Source of the DNA: DATAYF01 sp036272735
GTDB taxonomy: Bacteria; Chloroflexota; Ktedonobacteria; Ktedonobacterales; Ktedonobacteraceae
Direction of reading: 5' to 3'
Assembly: GCA_036272735.1 (NCBI GenBank)
Contig: DATAYF010000112.1
Span: 1-8,372, forward strand
DNA: 8,372 nt
Shown here in pieces: positions 1 to 5,150 of the stretch (positions are counted from its first letter, which is position 1; each line of letters opens with the position of its first letter). The notes under the pieces are model-generated. The model saw only the letters and a list, made by a program, of their open reading frames with translations. It was not told the DNA's origin and did no database searches. A program made the translations under genes and the position numbers.

Positions 1-256
1 TGCGCCCTCGCCCCGACGCAATCTGCAGCGCCGCCAGCCCTCGCTGATTGAAGCGCTCCACCAATTGGCTCACGCTATCTCCGCTTTTGTATCCTGCCTC
101 CCGCGCCGCCACGGTATACGGCTGGCCTGCCTGAATGGCAAGCAATGCCCTGGCCCGTTTCACCACATCAACTCGTTCACTGCTCGCTTTCACGATTCGC
201 TGCAAGCTTCGCTCTTCTTCTCTCATCAAGGCTCGCAAGGGATGGGTTGGTCTCAT
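1..256 (-). CDS. IS630-family transposase, N-terminal part (partial at window edge)
   Basis: An open frame enters from the left edge and starts at ATG 256. It encodes about 85 residues of a helix-turn-helix, homeodomain-like DNA-binding region. It aligns without gaps to the first ~90 residues of the transposase at 1909-2457, sharing blocks such as SERVDxVKRA, VERFNQRGLA and the A-x-GRGR end. Identity is clear but incomplete, so it belongs to a different IS of the same group. An ATG also lies at 262, but the purine-rich GAGGGA is directly against it and sits about 7 nt before the ATG at 256, which I prefer. The catalytic DDE region would lie outside the window. Whether it is also split by a frameshift cannot be seen. 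Confidence 0.8.
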   Translation of the reverse strand, partial: MRPTHPLRALMREEERSLQRIVKASSERVDVVKRARALLAIQAGQPYTVAAREAGYKSGDSVSQLVERFNQRGLAALQIASGRGR

Positions 257-322
257 GCTCATTTCCCTCAGGCGCGCGGTCACGACGCCCCTTCACAACC
301 TCCAGGCGCCTCGTTCCGCCAC
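1..322 (-). mobile_element. IS630-family element, right-end part only (runs off window edge)
   Basis: The stretch holds the start of a transposase gene and, upstream of it, an end sequence like those of the other IS630-type elements here. Reading the minus strand from 324, it goes TA then GTGGCGGAACGAGG. The miniature element at 3649 reads TA then GTGAGCCGAACAAGG, and the full element ends with TA then GCATTGCCGAAC. TA target duplication is standard for IS630. The left end lies outside the window, so completeness cannot be judged. The end sequence matches the other copies only loosely, so this is a related but different IS. Confidence 0.6.
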
Positions 323-1008
323 TAGGATGCGCAGACTTGGCGGACGATGGCCTGCATCCAAGGATAATGGTCTCGCAAATGTTCGGTCATGCGGCGTAAT
401 ACTTTGGCCGCCGTCCACTCTGCTTCTCCGTGGATATACACACGAGCGCGCTGTTCAGCCGTCAGCCCGCGCAAAAACGTCTCATAGTGCTTCCCGTTCT
501 CAATCAGCTTGATAGGAAGCTCTGTCTCGGTGACGGGCAGCATTGTGTCTGGAGGCTGATCGGAGAGACAGCCAACATAGTGTGCTTCGGCCTTGAGAAT
601 ATGCTCAAGATGGTTCGTAAGCGACCATTCACCTGGCTTGAATGTGCAGCTCCTTTGAGCAGGCAATACCTCGTTGTACAGTTTGGCGAGCAAGGCGCGT
701 GCGGTTGCGGCCACCGTGAGAGCATTGCTCATCTCTTGATCAGTTGGGGCCACCAGCTCAGCCTCGAAACGCGGTCCAACTCGGTCTGCACGCATATGTT
801 CCTTGACCACCACATTGATTGGATTGATCTCTTCTTCGAGAAAGAAGATCTGGTTCTGCTTTAACCAGCGGAGATATTCTGTGATTGCCTCTGGGGCTTT
901 CCGGATAGCCTCTTCAGCGGTTGAGGCTGTCGAGAGGCAGCCAGGCAACTCACGAAAGCTGACCAGACTCTCATGTGGCCACTCTTCATCCAGTGCATAC
1001 AAATCCAT
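322..1008 (-). CDS. HicB-like N-terminal domain fused to DinB-like domain, 228 aa
   Basis: The first ~52 residues look like a HicB/UPF0150 domain, with the typical FRELPGC motif at residues 18-24 followed by a T-x-EEAI helix. Residues ~90-225 look like a DinB/YfiT-type four-helix bundle: EWSLTNHLEH at 127-136 and MTEHLRDHYPWM at 207-218 supply three histidines (133 or 136, 210, 214), the usual DinB metal triad. DinB-family proteins are metal-dependent thiol transferases or of unknown function; HicB domains are usually antitoxins, but no hicA is seen nearby. The frame is open up to 1131, but ATG 1008 is preferred: it has AGAGGA about 9 nt upstream, the HicB domain begins there, and a promoter at 1112-1140 would place the RNA start below 1131. 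The TAG stop overlaps the IS630 junction at 322-324, so the last residues may have been altered by insertion. Confidence 0.72.
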   Translation of the reverse strand: MDLYALDEEWPHESLVSFRELPGCLSTASTAEEAIRKAPEAITEYLRWLKQNQIFFLEEEINPINVVVKEHMRADRVGPRFEAELVAPTDQEMSNALTVAATARALLAKLYNEVLPAQRSCTFKPGEWSLTNHLEHILKAEAHYVGCLSDQPPDTMLPVTETELPIKLIENGKHYETFLRGLTAEQRARVYIHGEAEWTAAKVLRRMTEHLRDHYPWMQAIVRQVCAS

Positions 1009-1111
1009 TTGTTTATTTCCTCTGCTTGCGCAATCTTTTCTGTCTCTCTCACAACCACCCAGCTCGTACTCTTTTGCTGAGGTGTTGTTTTTGGGGCGGG
1101 TGGCGAAAGCC

Positions 1112-1140
1112 ACTGTATCACTTTTCTTCACTCATGGCAA
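1112..1140 (-). promoter_or_regulatory. Putative sigma70 promoter for the HicB/DinB gene
   Basis: On the minus strand TTGCCA (1140-1135) and TACAGT (1117-1112) are separated by 17 nt. They match the -35 consensus at 5 of 6 and the -10 consensus at 4 of 6 positions. Transcription would start near 1105, giving a leader of about 97 nt before ATG 1008. It also rules out initiation at 1131. Confidence 0.45.
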
Positions 1141-1153
1141 GCTATTTGCCGTG

Positions 1154-1174
1154 TGACCCACTAGTAGTGGGTCA
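1154..1174. repeat. Perfect palindrome at the left end of the IS630 element
   Basis: Arms TGACCCACTA (1154-1163) and TAGTGGGTCA (1165-1174) flank a single G. The right arm is the IS left end and contains the transposase stop codon (TGA on the minus strand, 1174-1172). The left arm lies outside the element and is an inverted copy of the IS tip. In RNA it could form a hairpin at the end of the transposase message. Confidence 0.6.
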
Positions 1175-1993
1175 ACTGCCAATTGGTTTGCAAACCCGCA
1201 TGGCTGCTCCAGAGCCAGCTAAACGTCGCAGTCGAGCGCGTTCTCGACGCCTGCGGCGCTTGCCATTCCAGACAAAGGGCGTGGGATCAGCATTCCAGCC
1301 TGCGACGGTTTGCTCCAACCACTCGATGACCTGCTTCGCATCTTTGGGATGCTGCCCGGAGAGGGCGCGGCTCACAATGATGCGCTGGACCGACTCAGCC
1401 ATGTTCAGCCAGGAACCGCCAATCGGCGTGTAGAGCGGCATCACTCCATGATCAAAGAACCAGCGCACCAGATCATATGACAGGTGTCCCGCTAGATTAT
1501 CCAGCACCAGCACAATGCGTAAGGGAGGCTCGGGATTGCGCGGGGGATGGCCCAGCCAGGTCTCCCAGCGCGCGCAGACAGGGCGCTCCCCCTCCGGCGG
1601 CAGGCTTTCTGCTGGATGCTTCTTCTCAATCTCAGCCAGGATCTCGGTGAGTTGCTCGATCAGCCAGGGATGCAACACCGCGTTAGGAGCCGACAGCACG
1701 CCTTTGGTGCGCAGTTCGCCAGTGGCTGGACGGAACAGGGTCAGCATTTTGGCGGTGCCACCACGCTCGTACTCATGTGGCTGCGTAGCGGGACGGCCTT
1801 CGGGTTTCCACGAAGCCCCAGGCTGGGGAATGGCCTGATAGGGTCCAGTTTCGTCTTCATTGAGTTGCACGATCCCGTCTGCTTCCGCGTGCTCACATGC
1901 CAGTTCGATCAGTCTTTTTTTTCCGGCGTCTCCACGTCGTAGACCGTCACCGTGCCGCTTTTGCGCTTGCGCAGGGCGTAGCCAGTGCGGCAC
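1172..1993 (-). CDS. IS630 transposase, catalytic DDE part (orfB frame)
   Basis: This is the RNase H-fold DDE catalytic half of an IS630/mariner-type transposase, which cuts and joins DNA at TA sites. Counted from the GTG at 1993, the first Asp is in NEDETG (D47), the second in VLVLDNLAGH (D165) and the Glu in GGSWLNMAE (E200), giving a 34-residue gap between the second Asp and the Glu, as expected. The first ~26 residues of this frame have no homology-like content and no convincing ribosome site. The true product is probably an OrfA-OrfB fusion of about 428 aa made by -1 frameshifting at 1915-1922, with the OrfB part entering at R27. The stop codon lies in the IS left tip. The transposase appears intact. 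Confidence 0.88.
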   Translation of the reverse strand: MPHWLRPAQAQKRHGDGLRRGDAGKKRLIELACEHAEADGIVQLNEDETGPYQAIPQPGASWKPEGRPATQPHEYERGGTAKMLTLFRPATGELRTKGVLSAPNAVLHPWLIEQLTEILAEIEKKHPAESLPPEGERPVCARWETWLGHPPRNPEPPLRIVLVLDNLAGHLSYDLVRWFFDHGVMPLYTPIGGSWLNMAESVQRIIVSRALSGQHPKDAKQVIEWLEQTVAGWNADPTPFVWNGKRRRRRERARLRRLAGSGAAMRVCKPIGS

Positions 1994-2457
1994 CAGGTGC
2001 GCGTCCGCTGGTAACTGTAGCCTGCCTCGTGCAGTACCTCCCGAATCGTTTCGGCAGCGATCTGGGGCAGATCCGTCTTGCGCAAGGTGTCTCGTAGCAG
2101 TATCAGTGACCAGGTGGCCGTCTGATCCTTTTTACGATCTGGTTTGCGCTGGACTTCCGCCAGCACTCGTGCCCGCTGTTCGCTCATATACGTCGGCTTG
2201 CGGCCTCGCCCGGCGGCAATCTCCAAGACCGCAAGCCCGCGTTGATTGAATCGCTCCACCATCTGAGCCACCGCCTCTCGACTCAGACCCGCCTCCTGCC
2301 CAGCCGCCGTCAACGTGGCTCCTGCTGCCACCGCCAGCAAGGCTTTGGCCCGTTTAACAGCGTCTACTCGCTCGCTCGTCGCTTTCACGACCCGCTTCAA
2401 TTCCTGCTGCTCTTCTTCCTTCAGTTCTCGTGGCTCTTCTTTTCTCGGTCTTCCCAT
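1909..2457 (-). CDS. IS630 transposase, N-terminal helix-turn-helix part (orfA frame), 182 aa
   Basis: This is the DNA-binding half of the transposase. Residues ~20-85 form a homeodomain-like HTH region (AGLSREAVAQMVERFNQRG), and ~90-160 a second, winged-helix-like segment (LAEVQRKP to LHEAGYSYQRTRTW) typical of IS630 N-termini. The start ATG 2457 is supported by AAGGAG six bases upstream. The frame ends at ...ETPEKKD just after an A8 run, and overlaps the catalytic frame by 85 nt in the -1 position. It can therefore be read as a stand-alone DNA-binding protein, possibly a regulator, or as the first part of the full transposase. Confidence 0.87.
   Translation of the reverse strand: MGRPRKEEPRELKEEEQQELKRVVKATSERVDAVKRAKALLAVAAGATLTAAGQEAGLSREAVAQMVERFNQRGLAVLEIAAGRGRKPTYMSEQRARVLAEVQRKPDRKKDQTATWSLILLRDTLRKTDLPQIAAETIREVLHEAGYSYQRTRTWCRTGYALRKRKSGTVTVYDVETPEKKD
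1915..1922 (-). promoter_or_regulatory. Putative -1 programmed frameshift site (A8)
   Basis: On the minus strand the junction reads GGAAAAAAAAGACTGA. In the orfA frame this is GAA AAA AAA GAC TGA. Slipping back one base gives AGA CTG ATC, which is the orfB frame. The direction (-1) fits the positions of both frames, and the fusion yields a continuous IS630 protein of ~428 aa. Frameshifted transposases are known in the IS630 family. A simple frameshift mutation or assembly error in the homopolymer is the alternative. Confidence 0.7.
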
Positions 2458-2550
2458 TGCTGGCTCCTTCCTGCCTCTTCTCGAACCTCATCACGACCTT
2501 GTGACATACACGATTCCTCTCTCTGAGACGAAAACGAGAGTTCGGCAATG

Positions 2551-3549
2551 CTACCTCTTTTGGAACCTCATTCCCAATTGTTGCATCTCATCTTCCAGCG
2601 TCTCTGGCAGGCTCTGCTCCAGCGTGCGGGGCGCATAGCCCAGTTCTCGCCGGGCCTTCTCGTTGCTGCCCAGGTAGCTGACGCCCGCGCTGCTGCGGAT
2701 GCTCTCCGCGCTGTAGGGTTCTGGGAGAGGGGATACGGCTTCAATGAGGGCCATCGTTGCTGCCATTGCCTTCATCATCCAGGGCGCTAGATGCAGGCGC
2801 GGCGCTTGCACACCGCTGATCTGTTCTGCCAGGGCGAACGCTTCAACAAGACTGTACTTCGGCCCGGCGATGATATAGCTCTCGCCTGCTTTGCCCTGCT
2901 CCATTGCCAGGATATGCCCGTGCGCCGTGTCATCCACATGCCCCCAGCAATACGCCGTGCCGTCAGGTAGCATGGGCAGTTGCCCGCGCAGATAGTTCAC
3001 CAACCCATTGTGAACGATGCTGGTGTCGCCCGGCCCATAGACCAGCCCTGGTAGGACAATCACCAGCGGGAGTCCAGCCTGCATCATCGGTAGCGCCACC
3101 TCGTAATGCGCCTTCCACTTCGTGCGATCATACTCACTCAGAAAGGTGGCGCCAGCGTACTTATAGCTCTCATCCACCATCTGCTCCCTGGTATCTGAGA
3201 AGACTGTCAGCGTGCTGGTATAGACGCCCTTGGGGATGCCCAGTTCCTTCATCATCTCCAGCACGTTGCGCGTGCCACCCACGTTGATCGTCTCGGCCTG
3301 GCTCTTATCCCGTGCGCCCACTTTATACCAGGCGGCAATGTGAAAGACGCCATCAATGCCTGTCATCGGTATGCGCAAGCTTTCTTTGTCGGTAATATCG
3401 CCTACATGCACCTTGACACCCAGAGCTACCAACGCTTGCGCCTTGGATGGCGTGCGAACCAGCGTGATAACCTCATGCCCTGAGGCGCGTAGTTGCCGCG
3501 CCACGCGCCCGCCAATAAAGCCAGTGGCCCCCGTTACAAAATATTTCAT
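2551..3549 (-). CDS. NAD(P)-dependent epimerase/reductase, extended SDR family, 332 aa
   Basis: An extended short-chain dehydrogenase/reductase of the NAD-dependent epimerase or dihydroflavonol-4-reductase-like type. The nucleotide-binding motif TGATGFIGG is at residues 6-14, IAAWY at 71-75, the TSTLTVFSD strand with a likely catalytic Ser112 follows, and the active-site pair is Y140-x3-K144. The substrate is not predictable; relatives act on nucleotide sugars, flavonoid-like or sterol-like ketones. I chose ATG 3549 because the Rossmann fold starts at once; the open frame up to 3597 adds a Cys-rich stretch with no domain. The ribosome site is weak (AGAAG about 11 nt upstream). The TAG stop coincides with the right junction of the IS630 element. 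Depending on which TA was duplicated, the original protein may have had one more residue (Tyr). The upstream ~100 bp is AT-rich and adjoins the insertion nest. Confidence 0.85.
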   Translation of the reverse strand: MKYFVTGATGFIGGRVARQLRASGHEVITLVRTPSKAQALVALGVKVHVGDITDKESLRIPMTGIDGVFHIAAWYKVGARDKSQAETINVGGTRNVLEMMKELGIPKGVYTSTLTVFSDTREQMVDESYKYAGATFLSEYDRTKWKAHYEVALPMMQAGLPLVIVLPGLVYGPGDTSIVHNGLVNYLRGQLPMLPDGTAYCWGHVDDTAHGHILAMEQGKAGESYIIAGPKYSLVEAFALAEQISGVQAPRLHLAPWMMKAMAATMALIEAVSPLPEPYSAESIRSSAGVSYLGSNEKARRELGYAPRTLEQSLPETLEDEMQQLGMRFQKR

Positions 3550-3704
3550 ACAACATTCAACTTCTTTCTGACAAAGCATACAAAGCGGAAGGAACATGGA
3601 TTCATACCATCAGAGAAAGGAGATATATCTTTATATTACACCACAATAGTGAGCCGAACAAGGTTTGCGCGTCCAGAAGGTATGAATCACATACGTCAGG
3701 CAAG

Positions 3705-3904
3705 TGGTAATAAGCGCGAAGAGTGGTCAGATTTTAGGGGTCTTGGTCACTTTCGGTGGAAAACCTCAACAACAGACGTGAGTGAAAGGCTTTCTTGGCT
3801 TCTGGAGCAATCTCTTGCTGAGCTTAAACACCGAAAGTGAGTAAGACCCGATTTTAGGGCCAAGAGTGAGCAATCGGCGCGAAGAGTGAGCAGCTCAACC
3901 ATTG
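3705..3904 (+). repeat. Left terminal inverted repeat of the cassette (interrupted)
   Basis: Positions 3705-3737 and 3858-3899 together equal the right repeat over 75 bases. One mismatch (3900) then four more matches follow. Three boxes are visible: AAGAGTGGTCA (3719-3729), AAGAGTGAGCA (3862-3872) and AAGAGTGAGCA (3882-3892), probably transposase-binding repeats. The gap between the first and second comes from the 112-bp insertion. Confidence 0.85.
3738..3849. mobile_element. 112-bp miniature inverted-repeat element inside the cassette's left end
   Basis: The terminal inverted repeats are 21 bp each (3738-3758 and 3829-3849), starting GGGTCTT and sharing CACTTTCGGTG, with two mismatches. They are flanked by the 8-bp duplication GATTTTAG (3730-3737 and 3850-3857). 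The uninterrupted right end of the cassette shows the empty site exactly (minus strand, 5125-5109), which proves the insertion. No coding capacity is present. The family is not recognised; an 8-bp duplication is compatible with several transposase classes. Confidence 0.8.
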
Positions 3905-3974
3905 ATAACGCAAGAAGCCGCCTCCAGACAGGTTTGTTCATCTCGATTGTTGTAAATTCGAGCTATCAGTTGTA

Positions 3975-3986
3975 AATCCTAGGATT
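3975..3986. repeat. 12-bp perfect palindrome, copy 1
   Basis: AATCCTAGGATT, repeated exactly at 4066-4077, 91 bp downstream. Both copies lie between the cassette's left end and the 3' end of the PPOX gene. They may be protein-binding sites or arms of a larger structure; the role is unknown. Confidence 0.55.
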
Positions 3987-4065
3987 AGTAGGAAAAATCA
4001 GTACAGGTATCTGAGTGGGCACAAGGGCTGAAAAGAGGAGCTTTTGGCAAGAGAACGACCCGCAG

Positions 4066-4077
4066 AATCCTAGGATT
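4066..4077. repeat. 12-bp perfect palindrome, copy 2
   Basis: AATCCTAGGATT, identical to copy 1 at 3975-3986. It lies about 40 bp past the stop of the PPOX gene, so it could help end transcription or bind a protein. It has no T-run, so it is not a standard terminator. Confidence 0.55.
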
Positions 4078-4116
4078 TGCATGTGTGTAAGAACGAAAGT
4101 ATTCTACAAATGACAC

Positions 4117-4521
4117 TCATTCCCAAGTGATTTTCTTGTAGACGACCTTTCCATCCTGAGTGAACGGCCCTTCAATGCCCCAGCTCCAAGAGACCTTCGG
4201 CGTAATAGCAAGATAGGTTCCAGGGCCAAGAAAGCCCTCTTGGCGTGTAATAATCTCAGCTTCTCCATGGATCTTGATCCCGCGTGGGTCGATAGGCTCA
4301 AGTGTCTTCAGATCGTCAATGATCAGTGACACTTTCCTTTGACCGGCAGCGATATTTTTATACCTGCGCGATCTCTCTAAAGAATATCCGCCAAGCAAAA
4401 AGCGTGCTCCATCAAACTCAAAGCCAACTGCATCGGCATCAGGCTGACCATTGGCAGCCACGGTTGCAAGTCTGGCAAGCAGTTGTGTTTGAAGATATGC
4501 CCGTTCCTTTTCTGAAAACAT
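4117..4521 (-). CDS. PPOX-class F420-dependent (or flavin-binding) oxidoreductase, 134 aa
   Basis: A small split-barrel flavin-fold protein of the pyridoxamine 5'-phosphate oxidase-like superfamily, closest in pattern to the PPOX-class F420-dependent group. Recognisable blocks are LLARLATVAANGQPDADAVGF (residues 14-34), GGYSLERSRRYKNI (44-57), VSLIIDD (64-70), PRGIKIHGEAEI (79-90) and the C-terminal ITPKVSWSWGIE (106-117), all typical. Members reduce diverse substrates with F420H2, FMN or haem-like cofactors; the substrate here is unknown. The length is normal and no disruption is seen. ATG 4521 is chosen over the in-frame GTG 4527 because GGAAAG lies about 9 nt upstream of it. It is the only gene between the inverted ends of the cassette, so it appears to be cargo. 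No clear promoter was found upstream. Confidence 0.85.
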   Translation of the reverse strand: MFSEKERAYLQTQLLARLATVAANGQPDADAVGFEFDGARFLLGGYSLERSRRYKNIAAGQRKVSLIIDDLKTLEPIDPRGIKIHGEAEIITRQEGFLGPGTYLAITPKVSWSWGIEGPFTQDGKVVYKKITWE

Positions 4522-4527
4522 ACACAC

Positions 4528-5070
4528 TCTCTTTCCGATACTGAATTAAACCTGACCTCTGCTGTATCCTCTCCACTGTTGCCTGGCCCGGCCCTGCACG
4601 TTCTGGTGCGGTATGCCAAAATCGTTCAGTGTTTGGGGAAGCTTCAACGCGCTCGTGCTCGAATGGCCTTGCTGGTCATGCATGTCGTTCCTAGATACAA
4701 GGAGGTTCATCCTGATGATATCAGAGGGGCGTGAGAAACGCGCCTCCTCTCAGAACGATATATATGGAAGGAGTATAGCAGGGAAATGCAGGTAAAACTT
4801 CTCCAATCTTGCTCTTCTCCTGTTCACTTTCCTTGTCTTTCATCCGTTCTCAGAAGCATCGAACCTGCGTATGAGCCGAATACAGTTGGGATTTACAACA
4901 TATCAAGCAAACATGCATCAGATCATAAAGAAAACAGGAAACTCTGTTCTCAATCCAGCACTTCGGACACGCTTTCTGTCGCTTTTTGCTGAAATCTTTC
5001 GACGATCAAGGCTGTGAATTTACAAGTCTCGAAGGGTGTGAGCCGCTTCTGGAGCCATGTTTCCAGAAAG
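4528..5070. other. Gene-free interior of the cassette
   Basis: About 540 bp upstream of the PPOX gene with no convincing coding region: the short frames lack domain-like content and ribosome sites. Visible features are an imperfect hairpin around 4730-4760 (AGAGGGGCG against CGCGCCTCCTCT, with a bulge and no T-run) and two inverted copies of a TTGTAAATYC box on the minus strand (4898-4889 and 5025-5016). These boxes mirror the plus-strand copies at 3950 and 3970. This is probably leader or promoter DNA of the PPOX gene plus subterminal transposon sequence. Confidence 0.45.
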
Positions 5071-5150
5071 CAATAGTTGAGCTGCTCACTCTTCGCGCCG
5101 ATTGCTCACTCTTGGCCCTAAAATCTGACCACTCTTCGCGCTTATTACCA
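5071..5150 (-). repeat. Right terminal inverted repeat of the cassette (intact)
   Basis: Read on the minus strand from 5150, it matches the left end over 75 bases without mismatch once the 112-bp insertion is removed, then 4 of the next 5. It includes the three AAGAGTG boxes at offsets 14, 37 and 57. It preserves the empty target site of the 112-bp element. Confidence 0.88.

Larger units (their letters stand above)
1167..2551 (-). mobile_element. IS630-family insertion sequence, ~1385 bp, apparently complete
   Basis: The element contains a two-frame IS630 transposase and is flanked by TA at 1165-1166 and TA at 2552-2553, as expected for IS630. The left tip is GTGGGTCAACTGCC. The right tip on the minus strand is GCATTGCCGAAC, so the inverted repeats are short and imperfect. 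The boundaries are supported by the miniature element at 3649-5219. That element shares the left tip almost exactly (GTGGGTCAACTGCCAATTG) and about 68 bp of the right end, including an identical 18-bp stretch CAAGGTCGTGATGAGGTT. If TA at 1162-1163 is the true duplication, the left end moves out to 1164. Confidence 0.72.
3705..5150. mobile_element. Transposase-less mobile cassette carrying a PPOX oxidoreductase gene
   Basis: The unit begins TGGTAATAAGCGCG and ends with its reverse complement. After removing the 112-bp insertion and its duplicated site, the two ends are identical inverted repeats over 75 bp, and 79 of 80 match. It is flanked on both sides by GCAAG (3700-3704 and 5151-5155), a 5-bp target duplication. 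Each end holds three tandem AAGAGTG-type boxes at offsets 14, 37 and 57. TG...CA tips, repeated terminal boxes and a 5-bp duplication suggest IS21-like or Mu/Tn7-like transposition; this family assignment is inference. The only gene inside is the PPOX gene at 4117-4521. Non-autonomous IS ends around a passenger gene match what is called a mobile insertion cassette. It must be moved by a transposase encoded elsewhere. Confidence 0.82.

Noticed and set aside
430..864. Plus-strand open frame of 144 codons
   Set aside because: It lies antisense to the HicB/DinB coding region and its translation has no recognisable domain.
1009..1131. Open frame extending the HicB/DinB protein 41 residues upstream
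   Set aside because: It has no domain content, starts above the predicted RNA start near 1105, and the ATG at 1008 has a good ribosome site.
1515..2249. Overlapping plus-strand frames opposite the IS630 transposase
   Set aside because: They are antisense shadows of a GC-rich gene; their translations are Arg/Ser/Pro-rich without domains.
4730..4760. GC-rich imperfect hairpin as a terminator
   Set aside because: It contains a bulge and neither strand shows the T-run needed for an intrinsic terminator.
4613..4992. Two short plus-strand frames (60 and 68 codons) inside the cassette
   Set aside because: Their residue make-up is not protein-like and no family resemblance is seen. An AAGGAG-like stretch upstream of 4786 is not enough by itself.
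3705..5150. CRISPR-like or phage-attachment interpretation of the repeated boxes
   Set aside because: The repeats are terminal, inverted and bounded by a target duplication; there are no regularly spaced spacers and no integrase or Cas gene.
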